This document shows, in pieces, positions 31,939 through 42,881 of a stretch of DNA of 64,000 nucleotides. Within the stretch, counting starts at the first letter, position 1, and each line of letters opens with the position of its first letter. The notes under the pieces are model-generated. The model was not told the DNA's origin. It did no database searches and saw only the letters and a program-made list of their open reading frames with translations. The position numbers were made by a program, and so were the translations under genes. The stretch is from Acestrorhynchus altus (lineage: Eukaryota; Chordata; Actinopteri; Characiformes; Acestrorhynchidae): assembly GCA_034509495.1 (NCBI GenBank), contig CM067505.1:5456094-5520093 (forward strand), read 5' to 3'.

Positions 31939-32390
31939 ACACCATGTGGGCAAAAGTATTGGGACGCCAGCACATTCATTGTTTTTGTCTGTGAACTCAA
32001 TGTTCTTAAAACGTTTTTACTGCTTTAACTGTTTCTACTGTCCAGGGAAGGATGTCCAGATTGTGGAGCATTGCTGTGAGGATTTGACTGCATTCAGTGA
32101 CAGTGTTAATGATGTGAGGGTTTTGGATGAACACTGGATGGATGAACACTGGATGGTGCACCATCAGTCCAGGGAACACAGTTCCACTGCTTCACACCTC
32201 AATGCTGGGAGGGGTTTTATACCCCTCTAGCCCACACATAGCATTAGGCATGGTGCCAGTAAGTCCACCTTTATCTGCTCCAGAGTTACAGTCTGTGTGT
32301 GCATTTGCACATGTGTGTCAGCAATGGATGCAACTTAGCTGAATTCATATTGATTGGAACATTAGAAATGGTGTCCACAAATAGATATTT
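31939..32390 (+). mobile_element. Family A MITE, copy 5
   Basis: The copy starts ACCATGTGGGCAAAAGTATT then GGGACGCC and ends GGTGTCCACAAATAGATATT. Internal CTACTGTCCAGGGAAGGATG, GGAACACAGTTCCACTGCTT and CATTAGGCATGGTGCCA are well preserved. A 12-bp direct repeat, GATGAACACTGG, is duplicated at about 32126-32150. Confidence 0.82.
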
Positions 32391-33469
32391 TTAATTTTTA
32401 TTACTATTTTTTTACCTTTTTATCTTTAATCTTATCATCCCCCAAACTTTTTAAAAAGTATACTTTCCACAGTTATCCAACATGCAAATCACCTCTGTGA
32501 AAAAAAAGAAATTAATAAGTAGTTGTACAAACTTGGCAAGCAAAATGTTGGTGTGGAGTAATTGAGCCCACTCTTCTTGGCAGAGTCTATTAATTCAGAT
32601 GTATTTGTAGGTTTCCAAAAACGAACTGCCGTTCCACAGCATCTGTACTCGGTTGAAAATGTTAAAGCAACTCCAATAAACTGTGGACTGCATGGGCGAA
32701 GATTTGGACAGAGATGATGCGTCCCCACCAATGTCCAGCGATTACTAAAATGTCCCCATCAATAATTTGATCCATGGGCATAGAATTAGCATGGACAGAT
32801 TGTTCCCACCAATATTTTTTCCCCCGTTTCACTGGCATCCACCGCTGCCACCCCCCGTCCCCATCAATATTAAGAGCAAATCTATGTCCCTGGTGGACAG
32901 GGTTACTGTCTTACTCGATTAGGTTTCAGGTTCATCTTATGGACAGATAAACACACAGTTTGCTTAAACATATTCAGACACAGAACAGGATTCATGGCTT
33001 ATTCAATAATAACATATTCAACACTTACTTCAGTTCCAGAACTAGCAAATCATTCCTAAACCACCCGACTACCACCACCAGGTTTGCCAGATTTAATGGA
33101 ACTTTCACTGTCTGAAATATTGCACTTCTGATTGGTCTATTCATTGAACATTATCCCAAAAGTCGTACGGTTTGTCCTTTAGTCCAGTTGCTTTGAACTG
33201 TTGTTTCCTGCTAGCTGCCAGTTTTCTTTGCCTTGCTGCTTTTCCACAAATGCTACATTACAGCCCCTTTCGCTGTGGCTACAGAGACCTTTTTGAGAGT
33301 TATTGAGATGTTTATTGCTTTGGTCCTAATAATCAAATTATTCTTCATCAAAGCAAAAAACAAAAAAGATCTGAGCAGGAAAAAAAAATGGAATTGATCA
33401 GTAAGGCCTCCAACGTGAACGTGCCACTTGTTACCCTGACTCAAAGCAGTACTGCCATAATCTCCTATT
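32391..33469. other. Unassigned sequence
   Basis: The stretch 32715-32895 repeats the phrase TGTCCCCA/GTCCCCATCAAT several times (near 32719, 32750, 32860), so it may be an old transposon, but I cannot name it. The remainder is AT-rich with no gene. Confidence 0.35.
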
Positions 33470-33760
33470 ACAGATTTTCCCCAGACCTCCAGTGATCATC
33501 TGGTGATCTCCTCTCCCGCGCTAATCTCTTCACTAGGTGTCCATGGCTGAGATAAAGCACAGTTTTAGGAGCTAATCTCTAGAAAATCACTCTCTCTGCT
33601 TTCTATTGACCCCTTTTGGATCAATGTGATCCTGGATGTGCTGTTGGTGGAATGCAGGGGGTAGATCGGTGTAGAAGTACAACGTGGTGTGGGCAGACAG
33701 CTAGGCTTGTTTAATCTCAGGGCTGTGCACTAAGATCACAGAATGTATAATTTACTGCGA
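33470..33760. promoter_or_regulatory. Candidate conserved non-coding block
   Basis: A unique block contains two related segments, GCTAATCTCTTCACTAGG (33520-33537) and GAGCTAATCTCTAG (33570-33583), with GCTGAGATAAAGCACAG between them. Function is inferred from uniqueness and internal motif repetition. Confidence 0.28.
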
Positions 33761-34469
33761 GTTAAAGAACTCATTTAGCCAAAAAGGCTGCACTGGTGCA
33801 CAGCATTGCCTGGTGTTTTTGGTTGTAACAGAAAAATCAAGATATGACAATCAAATGCAAACAGAGCTTATAACAGACATATAATGTAACAGCTCAGCAG
33901 GGACATAAATAAATAAAGCGTTCTGACACACAGTGGTTCCAACTGTTTTACAAAAATTGCCTGAATCTTGCTTAAACTACAGCAGAATTTAACAGACAGA
34001 GATGTATGTAGGTCTTCAAGAAGCCAAGAGTGATGCTTCAATATGATTCGTTGATGTATGAGGAGATGATATCAGGCAAATCTTAGAAGATCCAGATGAT
34101 CAGAATGTTTAGTTGATGATAACAGTGATGAATGTTATATTTCTCAGTAATCCTGCTAAATGCAATCTCTTCTTCACATCTACTACATTTTATCCTTTAA
34201 GAATGTATGTATAGGTTCTGGCATCAGCAGACACAGGCATGTTCTCATATCATGAAAATGAAGGAAAAACACGTATCTCCAAACACAGCTTTGAATGAAA
34301 GTAAATTTAAAATGAGTTTATTCCAAGTAATTTTACAACATTTCTATTGGTTTATTCATCTGGAAAAACATGCACAGTGTACAAGGCATCTACAGCCCAC
34401 TGTTGACATATGGTTGGACTAATGTCAGTTGTTGCTTCAATGTTGAAAAACGATGAAACAATGTTCAGC
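33761..34469. other. Unique AT-rich sequence
   Basis: Nothing recognised. The frame 34207-34422 has no domain. Confidence 0.4.
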
Positions 34470-34615
34470 TCTACAGCTCTTGCCGGTCAGGCTGGTCGAC
34501 AGGCTTGGTGATTCTGGTCATACTGTTCAAAAAAATGTGATCATGCAGGTCATGTTGGTCGTTTGGTCATACTGGTTGTCTAGCTTGTTCAGGTTGATTG
34601 TTCTGGTAAACAGTT
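34470..34615. repeat. Degenerate CTGGTCATG minisatellite-like stretch
   Basis: Related short units recur: GGTCAGGCTGGTCGAC, GATTCTGGTCATACTG, GGTCATGTTGGTCG and TTGGTCATACTGGTTG. The unit length is irregular (about 10-14 bases). Similar CTGGTCATGCTGGT stretches are common in fish genomes. Confidence 0.5.
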
Positions 34616-35447
34616 TACATTTCTGTAAAAACATAATCTCAGTAGCAATGTCAGCATTTGAACACTTGCACCTACAAGAGTACCTGTGCACATACCTAAT
34701 GAAGACCCAGATATGGTATAGAAGGCGGCGTAGAAGTACAGTGGAATGAAGGATAAAGCTACGTGAAGGAGGGATGGGGTGGGGGTGGGAGCAGGGAGAG
34801 TGTCATCAAAGACAAGGTCCTGAGGCGATGACTGTAATGGTTTTGTCACTGTGAGTTTAAGCGTCTCAGAATTACACTCCACATTTAAAGACCTTGTAAA
34901 AAGAAAAAAAATAGTGTACACACTTCTGAAAGAAAAGAAGGAAGAAAAAACACACTATCAAGCAGCTGGAAGGTGGAAGTGGCTGCTGGCTTCCTCCGGA
35001 GTAGATGTCTACTGTTCCGCTTGGATACCTTCATTCACAGGAGTGTTGGATGTTCCTGCTGGGGGCTTTTCACAGAAGCGGATTGCGCTGTAAGTTGTCC
35101 AAGCTACTGCCCACTTACCAGAATGCTGCCAGACTGTCCAGCGGGAAAAAAAACTGTGTGGCCAGCAAATAAGGGACCACACTTTGCAGAGACTCTAAAA
35201 AATGAACACAACTCTGGAACAATCTGGGATGTTCTCTTTTGTCCCAAACAGGTTTCACTTTAAGAACATCTTCTACTTCTAATATAAAGGTTTTTTGTGG
35301 ACATGCATGTTTGCTTATGACAGATACATAAATCTACACCTGTGAATCAGAACATGTGCAGAGATCATGTGAGGAACCAGAAAGGAACTCTCAGAGTTTC
35401 TAGTTTACAAGGTTTCAATGAAGGCCTAAAACTGTATAAGAAAAGGG
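34616..35447. other. Unique sequence
   Basis: Short overlapping frames between 34851 and 35263 have no recognisable domain. The block 34970-35270 is GC-balanced but otherwise unremarkable. Confidence 0.35.
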
Positions 35448-35615
35448 AAGCTGTGGCCTAAAATTAGGAAGGATTGGAAGGTTCCTAGTTTAATGTCCAG
35501 GACCAGCATTAATGTCTGAGGTGCCCTTACAAGCTATACACCCCCAGTGCATTGTTTTATGTTATAAATGGGTTAAATGGAGAGACTGAATTATATTGTA
35601 CTGCTGTGATGAATT
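35448..35615 (+). mobile_element. Decayed tRNA-derived SINE (V-SINE-like), plus copy
   Basis: GCTGTGGCCTAAAATTAGGA corresponds to the box A region and AAGGTTCCTAGTTTAATGTC to a mutated box B region. Then come TGAGGTGCCCTTACAAGC, CACCCCCAGTGC and AATGGGTTAAATGGAGAGAC, in the same order as in the copy at 29960-30216 but from more divergent sequence. Confidence 0.6.
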
Positions 35616-36285
35616 TGATTAATGTTGCTTAAATGTAAAGTGTTTGCTTGTGCGTTTACACCCTGCAAGTATTGTAATACTCAATAATCATAATCTTGTT
35701 CCGTGTTTAGGTAGACACTGCCAATCTCTCTAACTGGTTAGGTCTTCAGGAGGTGAACAGAAAAGACTCCAGCATAACGAAGAAGTGACAGTGGAATCAA
35801 CCACATTTTGATTTATAGTCGGGAAGACATCTTTTAACTGGGAATATTTTAGTGGCTGTGGTTTGCACAGTACATGACTAATCAGTGATATGGCGTCAGA
35901 AATACAAGAACTTTCACCAGGAAGAACCAGTGACAAATCTGTCTGCTCTCCAAAACACGTTTAGTCACAAAAGCACATGTGAGAACCGATGTGATGCCAT
36001 GTGCTCGACACTTTTTTTCCCCTTTTAAATGGGTGTCTGAGTCTGAAAAGGGCTTGTTAATGAGTGTTGAATAAGGTATATTTGGAGCAGGGAAAGCACG
36101 GATATGTGCAGACTCTTCCATACTCCAGTTACCAGATACACGTGACGTGGAGTCAAAAGTCTGGAGGTATGCATGCTGCCTCCGCTGGAAAATACAATTA
36201 CCATAAAAGTACTGTGTCTCTACACAAGCATGTTTGCATGATGCATCAGAGTGGAAGCTTAAATCGGAAGGGAGGAGAGGTTTAA
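35616..36285. other. Unique sequence
   Basis: No gene or repeat is recognised. Frames on both strands are short and unassignable. Confidence 0.35.
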
Positions 36286-36625
36286 AGCAGCCCTTGCTGA
36301 GCAGAGCTGGGGAACGAGCTGATTCTCACTGATCACTTCCTGCTTTTGAAAGATATGAGCCCATATGGAGGAAGATTGCTGATCTGGGATAAGCTCTCAG
36401 CTTGGAACTGCGGGAAAGTACAGAGGGCAGAATTCTGTATCTAAATGAATTAATTACACTGGAATGAACGACGGAAGTTCTAGATGGATTCTTTGGTGTA
36501 GATTTGAGTGACTGGACAGTGGTACAAAGTTCATGTAAAGCAGCATTATGCAGCAATTGCTATTTTGCATATAGTCTGCCCTGCCAAGCTGAGAGTTTAG
36601 TTCCTAGCAGTGACGATAAATAAAA
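36286..36625. promoter_or_regulatory. Candidate conserved non-coding block
   Basis: A unique block includes CATATGGAGGAAGATTGCTG, TGAATTAATTACACTGGAAT (homeodomain-type core) and GAACTGCGGGAAAGTACAGA. There is no coding support on either strand. Confidence 0.32.
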
Positions 36626-36960
36626 TGCTTTGAAAGGCCCACATGCATTTGTTGACAAGTTGCGAGATTTCGTATGAGGTGTGCTACGATTACACAACAT
36701 TACACGATTCTCATGACAGCTTCACCAAAATGACATTGCACAAATGACGTAGCATTGAATGAATGAATGTGACAAATGTGTAACATTGTCCAATATCTGA
36801 ACGCTACAGGGGCGAGGGACACTATTGTTACACAGTTGTGTGTTTTGCTGGCCAAGTACACCTGATTCTACTTGTTAATGACCACGTGCACATGAGCACA
36901 TAAGCCATAGTGTCAAACCATCTGCATTGAGTCATTGCAGAGCATCGCCTATAGTCTACA
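36626..36960. other. Unique sequence
   Basis: Nothing recognised before the Tc1 element. Confidence 0.4.
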
Positions 36961-38188
36961 TACAGTGCATCTTTGTTCTGCTACAGCTTTGCTCAAAAAT
37001 GTATCAAATTCATTTCCCCCCTCAAAATAAATAAAACACAAAAATATAAAATGTACATACAGTAAGTCTTCACACCCTTTGCCATGACCCTCAAAATCCA
37101 GCTCATGTGCATCTTGTTTCCACTGATCGTCCTTCAGATGTTTCTACAGCTTGATTGGACACCTGTGATAAATTCAATTGATTGGACATGATTTGGACAG
37201 GCCCACACGTGTTTATATAAGGTCCCATAGTAGACAGTGCATTTCAGAGTACAAACCAAGCCATGAAGTCTAAGGAATTGTCAGCAGACCTCTAAGATAA
37301 GAGCGACGAGAACTTTCTAGAAGGACAACCATTTCTGCCTCACTCCACCAATTAGGCCTGTATGGTGAAGTGGCCAGATGGAAACCACTACTCAATAAAA
37401 GGCACATGACAGCCTGTCTGGAGTTTGCCAAAAGGCACCTAAAGGACTTTCAGACCATGAGAAACAAAAAGATTGAACGTTTTGGACTGAATGCCAAGCA
37501 TCATGTCTGGAGGAAACACACAGCTCATCACCTAGCCAATACCATTCCTACTGTGAAGCATAGTGGTGGCAGTATCATGCTGTGGGGATAGTTTTCTGCA
37601 GCAGGAACTGAGAGACTAGTCAGTGTTGAGGGAAAGATGACTGTAGCGATGTACAGAGACATCCTTGATGATAACCTGCTCCAGAGTGCTCTGGACCTCG
37701 GACTTGAACTTTTATCTTCTTACAGGACAACAACCCTAAGCACACAGCCAAGATAACAAAGGAGTGGCTTTGGGACAGTCCTTGAGTGGCTCAGCCAGAG
37801 CTCAGACGTGACACGATTGAACATCTCTGGAGATATCTAAAAATGGCTGTGCACTGACATTCCCCTTCAATCTGATGGTGCTTGAGTGGTTCTGCAAAGA
37901 AGAATGGGAGAATCTTCCCAAAAAGAGATGCCAAGCTTGTAGCATCATATTAAAAGAAATAAACAAACAAACTTGAGGCTGTAATTGCTGCCAAAGGTGC
38001 TTCAACAATGTACTGAGCAATGGCTGTAAATAAGTATGAACATTTTATACTTTTGTGTTTTATTTAAAAAAAACTTTCTCACTTTGCCATTTTGAGGTGG
38101 GAAATGAATTTAATCCATTTTGGAATAAGGCTGTAATATAAAATGTGTAAAAAGTGAAGCCCTGTCAATATTTTATGGTTGTACTGTA
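36961..38188 (+). mobile_element. Tc1-like transposon, best preserved copy (inactive)
   Basis: The element begins TACAGTGCAT and ends GTACTGTA, with TA at each border; the inner part of the right end (TCCATTTTGGAATAAGGCTG) mirrors the left family end. A TATATAAGG promoter-like box lies near 37214 and a methionine start region AAGCCATGAAGTCTAAGGAA near 37258. The transposase is ruined in several ways: most of the N-terminal paired-like DNA-binding part is deleted between 37290 and 37320; the segment with the LWSDE motif is missing at about 37460, so the first catalytic Asp is gone; a stop follows GGSIMLWG at 37591; and frameshifts occur later. The second catalytic Asp remains within LQDNNPKHT near 37722. 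It cannot be autonomous. Confidence 0.9.
37370..37591 (+). pseudogene. Tc1 transposase fragment
   Basis: This is the longest open piece of the transposase in the element at 36961-38188. It reads from ARWKPLLNKRHMTACLEFAK through GLNAKHHVWRK and NTIPTVKHSGGSIMLWG. It covers the end of the DNA-binding region and the start of the catalytic domain, but jumps from RNK straight to KIE, skipping the LWSDET segment of about seven residues. A stop replaces the Cys after MLWG. Confidence 0.88.
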
Positions 38189-38890
38189 TGTGTTAGGAAC
38201 ATCAAATTAGCAAACTAAAGTCCCATTCAGACAGTATTCAATTTTCATGGGGTCCTGCAGTAGCTCTCTCTTTCATTGGAGCTTCTCTGTGAACTCATCC
38301 ATGTCAGGAAGTCAGCAATGATCTTGTCATTTCAGTCCTGTCCAAATTCCCATATCTGTGAGTTTTCAGTTTTCTCAACCCCTCAGCTCTTCATTAAGTT
38401 TGCACAGATGAGTCATTGACAGATGTCAGCACTGTGGGCACAGCAAGGCTGGACAGGCCATCACGAGTGGACATGTCCTCCTCTTTCACCCCCCCAAAAT
38501 TGCAGCAAAATGTCTTGGCAGATCGATTACATCTGTAAGACTTCAGTCAGACAGTCTGTTTATATTTTGTCTTTAATTATAGTCTTACACATTCAAACCG
38601 TCAGGTCAGTGGTCTCATTCCTACCGAACACAAGAACACAATGAGTTCACTGAGCATCACTGCTGAATGAACAATTGTGTGAAGGTCTCTAAAGAGGATC
38701 TAACAGCTGGAAATTGATCGCAGCAGTGTGAGCGTGTGTCTGCGGGACATGTGTGTATGTGTGAACACCAGGGTTGCACTACATGTTGATGTGTGTGTAT
38801 GTGTGTGTGAGGGGGATGTGGAAGTGAAAAACAATGTGAGATTGGGTGTGTGATGCTGTGTGCCTGCGCATTTGTAGCTATATGCGTGCA

Positions 38891-38892
<2 letters not shown>
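38189..38892. other. Unique sequence
   Basis: No gene or repeat is recognised. The part 38700-38890 is GT-rich and grades into the microsatellite. Confidence 0.4.

Positions 38893-38939
<47 letters not shown>
38893..38939. repeat. (TG)n microsatellite
   Basis: About 23 TG units are uninterrupted. Confidence 0.97.
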
Positions 38940-38940
<1 letters not shown>

Positions 38941-39094
38941 TTTGCCTTTTCCTGCATGGAAAGAAGGTGACATGTCAGATGCAGTGGTTTGTAAATGAGA
39001 ACACACATCTTTGGCAAACCTGTTTTTATAGACATGTATTACCATAAAGAGGTTTCAATAACAGTTTAGAAGAATGCTGCTAATCTACCCTCTA

Positions 39095-39300
39095 TGGCTG
39101 GGCAATATATTGATATTTATATTGATATCAGGATATAAACAGCAGATATGGGTTGAGGCAATATTGTTCATGTTCATTTTTAAATACCCTTAAGGAAAAC
39201 CTCTGCTCCCTCACTCTGTTCCACCCCCTGCTTTCAGCACCTCCTCTACTCTGCTCTCCTCCACCCTTATTTGCCTGTACACATACACACTATGGAGGGG
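39095..39300. repeat. Family G GGGCTGGGCAATAT repeat, copy 2
   Basis: It starts ATGGCTGGGCAATATATTGA and holds CCACCCCCTGCTTTCAGCAC then CTCCTCTAC, the reverse complement of the GAGGAGNTGANAGCAGGGGG motif in the copy at 15489. The two copies keep the same end but opposite interiors, as expected if the full element is palindromic. Confidence 0.55.
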
Positions 39301-39659
39301 GTGTAAGACTTGCTGTGTTTAAACATCTCATCATTCAAATTTCAATATGTTTTAATAGAGCAAAAGACAAAGGATGTAATGTGGTGTCCAAATATCACCA
39401 TTCAAATAAAATAAATCAGTGCATTCTATTTTGTTCATATGGCCCTGCCCAAACTCGGTCTTGGCTCTTCCCTCTGAAGATGCGATGAGAGATGGAGAAA
39501 CCATATCAGAGACATAGATAAGTCTTTTGTGTAGGTTTCACAAATGGATCCTCGTACTTGCGTCTCCTCAAATCCTCCAAGTCCAATTAAAGAAAAGATG
39601 CAACCCCTAAAGAGAGTCTTCTTTAGTTTCTTTCAGCCCACTATGCACTGCTGCCTCCC
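39301..39659. other. Unique sequence
   Basis: Nothing recognised. Confidence 0.35.
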
Positions 39660-39775
39660 CTTGAGGATGTGCCTGCAGACCACTAAAGAATGCCTTGCGG
39701 ACCACTAGACAGTGGTTCACGGCCCACCAGTGGTCCCCAGCCCACAGGTTGAGAAACCCTGCTATAGATGTTTTA
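39660..39775. mobile_element. hAT-like element end (fragment)
   Basis: GACAGTGGTTCACGGCCCAC then CAGTGGTCCCCAGCCCAC and AGGTTGAGAAACCCTGCTAT resembles the ...GGTTGAGAAACCCTG terminus of a common fish and vertebrate hAT-type repeat. The opposite end is not found. Confidence 0.45.
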
Positions 39776-39784
39776 GTAACTGAC

Positions 39785-39855
39785 AACCAAAATAAAGTGC
39801 CACAAAAGGTTCTTGGAATGATGGCATATAACCATTCCTCTTATGTAACAGTCCC
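39785..39855 (+). mobile_element. CTCTTAAAAATAAAGG element, fragment
   Basis: CCAAAATAAAGTGCCACAAA then AGGTTCTTGGAATGATGGCA and AACCATTCCTC match the 5' part of the element at 7429. No right end remains. Confidence 0.5.
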
Positions 39856-40016
39856 CAGGGGGAGCACTAGAAAAGAACTTTGAGAAGGAGCCAAGGTGTG
39901 TTGGAGTGATGAAGAAAATAACTGAGGAACCAGCCAATTAACCTCGGCCCAATACCCCAGAAGCATCTGAAGGTGTTTTTACAGTCGGACTGTTTCAGCG
40001 ATTCATGTGACCTTGA
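39856..40016. other. Unique sequence
   Basis: Short unassigned stretch between a transposon fragment and a microsatellite. Confidence 0.35.
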
Positions 40017-40017
40017 T

Positions 40018-40080
<63 letters not shown>

Positions 40081-40081
40081 G
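40017..40081. repeat. (ATAG)n microsatellite
   Basis: About 16 perfect ATAG units are visible. Confidence 0.98.
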
Positions 40082-40187
40082 GAAGAGAGTGGCCTCCATA
40101 TTGCAACACGTTCCTCACGTTCCTCGACTGCACAGATACAGATCTTACTAAACACTGTTTGGGTTTGTGCGTACTTGTGTGTATGCG

Positions 40188-40213
40188 CATGTGTGTGTGT
40201 GTGTGTGTGTGTG
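40188..40213. repeat. (TG)n microsatellite
   Basis: About 13 TG units. Confidence 0.93.
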
Positions 40214-40719
40214 TCTGCACAACTGCTTCTGTCTACAAAGTCACACGTTCTGTCAGACTCTCTCACACCTCGCCACACACTCTTGCTCCTAGTCCCCGCG
40301 TGCGGCTGTTAAGACTCCGAGCTCCTTGGCTGCAGACAGATGTTATTCTGGAATGTGAAAGAATAATTCATCTAATAGTCTATTTATGGGCAGGAGCGCA
40401 TCATTAAGACCAAAGCTGACAACATGCAGTAAAGCTTAGTGGGAGGAACCAGGAGGGACAAGACGTAAAGGAAGAGGAGGTGACAAAGTAATCTGATTAC
40501 GACGAGGAACGAAAAAAAGGGAGACGGAAGGGGGTTGACAAATGTATCTATGCACTGTGATGTTCACACACCGTTCTCACACCTGACAGCAGACCCCCAC
40601 ATACACACCTGCTCTCACACATACACAAGCATGCATGTCTAGGAGTGATGTGGTAGGGGGCATTCACATAGACAAGTGGGGCACACACACACACACCTCA
40701 GCCTAATCCAGGCTAGCAG
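40214..40719. other. Unique sequence
   Basis: CA-rich at 40680-40700. No gene is recognised. Confidence 0.35.
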
Positions 40720-40965
40720 GCTGGTGTTATTGCCTGCAAATTGAAGTCTCTCCAAGCCGTGCCCCCTCGTCTCCGAACGGGCTTTTTCCCTCCCCCTGCC
40801 GCGGCATCAAGGTTACAGGTGAGATGCCGCTCATCTCCCGCACAAGTGCTAAGTGGTCCTGAGCTTTGGCTCCTCCGCTTTCCTGGGGATATCGATCCGC
40901 TTAATATCTCTGCCGTGCCAAAGGGCTTCTGCCAGGCCTGTTCTGTCAGGGAAGGGCTCGGTCAC
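40720..40965. promoter_or_regulatory. Strong candidate conserved non-coding element
   Basis: About 240 bp are GC-rich, CpG-containing and unique, with TTATTGCCTGCAAATTGAAG, CATCAAGGTTACAGGTGAGA, GGGGATATCGATCCGCTTAA and ATCTCTGCCGTGCC. A frame runs 40741-41031 but has no recognisable domain, and no paired splice sites support an exon. The retained CpGs and sharp borders suggest constraint. Confidence 0.4.
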
Positions 40966-41494
40966 GTACAGCTACAGTATGTGCAGGTTAACAGGATAAT
41001 TTGTCCAAAAGTCATTGAGTTATCCTTTTAGCCCAAATATAGTGCTTCAGACATGTTTGGTGTCATAAGGAAGCTCTTTTGCTTTTGCACTAGACTTCAG
41101 AGGCTGATGTGACAAACAAGTGGGCCTGTATAAGCTGTTGTTCTAGTTAACACCATGCCAACCTCCTAAATCTGCTTGTCACGTATATGATTCCGTTGCT
41201 TTTGCCCTGGAGCTGGTAATGTAGCTTACAAAAAGCAGCATCATGCCAACTACATAAATTCTTATACATTCGCCTCGACCCACATAGCGAGCACACGTCA
41301 GTCTGCTGGCATGATTAGACAGGCGGGCACCCCATGAACTGTCTGTCACTGCCGGTCCACCCTCGGACCACCCAGATTTTTCTGCATACAAGATCGAATT
41401 AGGTTTTAATGTCTTCAAACAAATTTGAAATGCACAGAGATTTTTAGGGGGAAAAAGCTAATGTTACAAATAATTGTGCACATTTTTTTTATTG
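40966..41494. other. Unique sequence
   Basis: The block 41170-41420 is GC-balanced with GTAGCTTACAAAAAGCAGCA and CCCACATAGCGAGCACACGT, weakly suggestive of a conserved element. No gene is seen. Confidence 0.3.
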
Positions 41495-41700
41495 AAAATG
41501 TTGATGTTTACAAGAGTGATTTATCACAGATAAAAAAGAAAAATCAATGGATATAATTGAGGACCTCCCCAAAAAAGACCACCAGCTTTCCATAAATGGT
41601 CCACTATCTGGGAAACAGCAAAACAGTGTTTGAAACACAATATAAGCTGGTTAATGCTGTTCTGATGCAAGTGCTGTGCTGGTTGACCAGTATATCAATG
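41495..41700 (+). repeat. Dispersed repeat I, copy 2
   Basis: TTTATCACAGATAAAAAAGA then AAAATCAATGG and AATTGAGGACCTCC pairs with 23395-23620. Its family is unknown to me. Confidence 0.35.
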
Positions 41701-42577
41701 TTCAAAACACAACATATGTTGTTCATTGCTGATAACCAGCTATACAGTTATTACTGTTTTTAACCAGGACATGAATTTACAATGTACAGCTAAACAAGGA
41801 CTATTGACGAACACTGGTGCTGGCAGTTGTAATCCCGTATCCCCTGTGCATGCACTTTATGATTTTGTTAAACATTTCTTAGAAATTAAATGTACAACAG
41901 CAGATTTAAAACTGAATAATGTGATTAAGAATGAGATGCATTTTTTTTGGCTGCATCCACTGTGTCTCTTTACAACATTATGATAAAAATTGCAGCATAA
42001 AGCTGAAATTCCACCTTAAATTAGTGCCACAGTTACAATCCACCACCTGTTGCTTTTACAGCATTTAAAACCAATCAGTTAATTAAGCTTCGCTGGAGAA
42101 TCGCTCCATCCTTGTTGGTGCTGTCATGTCATGCAAATAAGGAAGGAAAGACACACAGGAGTGTATGCTTCAAAAAGCTGTGAGCTTTCATTAGCACACA
42201 GAGCTTAAATAAGAGCTTTCACTGGCACTAAGGGACTTATGAATGGATTAACTAGTTTATAGGAGGTTAAACAAGCAAGCATGTTCCCAAAATGAGGATT
42301 GAAAAAAGTAGGTAACAGACTAGTTGATGCAGGTTTTGGGGTGTTTGGGGGGGGGGGTGGTGCTGTGTGCTGGGGAGGCCTAAGTTATCCAACTGATAAA
42401 ATACAGGGAAAATGATTTGAAACCAGAAAAGTAAAGAACATGTATTTTTTTTCTCTTCTCGGTAAATTCATCACAGAAACTATAGATTATTTCATCTAGT
42501 ATTTAGATGAGAAACATGAAAATAAGTGGACAGGTGCTTTAAGGCAAGTAAACCTGCTCTGAACTATTCCTTTGAAT
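41701..42577. other. Unique sequence with G-run
   Basis: A run of 11 G near 42347-42357 stands in GGGGTGTTT...GGTGGTG context. The frame 41726-41983 has no domain. No gene is called. Confidence 0.4.
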
Positions 42578-42881
42578 TTTCTCTCCCCCTGTGCCTCCCC
42601 CTACTCCTCTCCTTTCACCCCGCTGTAGGGGGAGGAGGGTAGGGGATTATGGCCGCTGGATCAGAGTTAATAGCCCTGTCAGGATGCGCCTGGCCCAGGT
42701 ACCTGGAACAGTCACGGCTCATGGAGCTCCCACCCCCAGTCGAGCGTATTCAGCTCAACCCCCCGCCCACCCCAACCTCCCAACCTCCCCAACCCCATCA
42801 CCACCTGCTCCTGCCACAGTGTTAACTAAACGCACCAATGAAGACGATTGGAGGTCTTAAGAGGCTAATAGCTTTTCCAGG
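42578..42881 (+). other. Exon-like block, unproven
   Basis: A strong pyrimidine tract (42578-42620) runs into CGCTGTAG at 42621-42628, a good 3' splice-site shape. One frame stays open from there to a TAA at 42858, and a CAG|GTAAAT donor-like site lies at 42881. The predicted ~76 residues are Pro-, Ala- and Thr-rich with no recognisable domain, and the stop precedes the donor. CT- and CCC-rich DNA produces such patterns by chance, so this is a weak lead rather than a gene. Confidence 0.15.

Noticed and set aside
40741..41031. 96-codon frame in a GC-rich island
   Set aside because: No domain and no splice sites at suitable places; GC-rich DNA gives long frames by chance.
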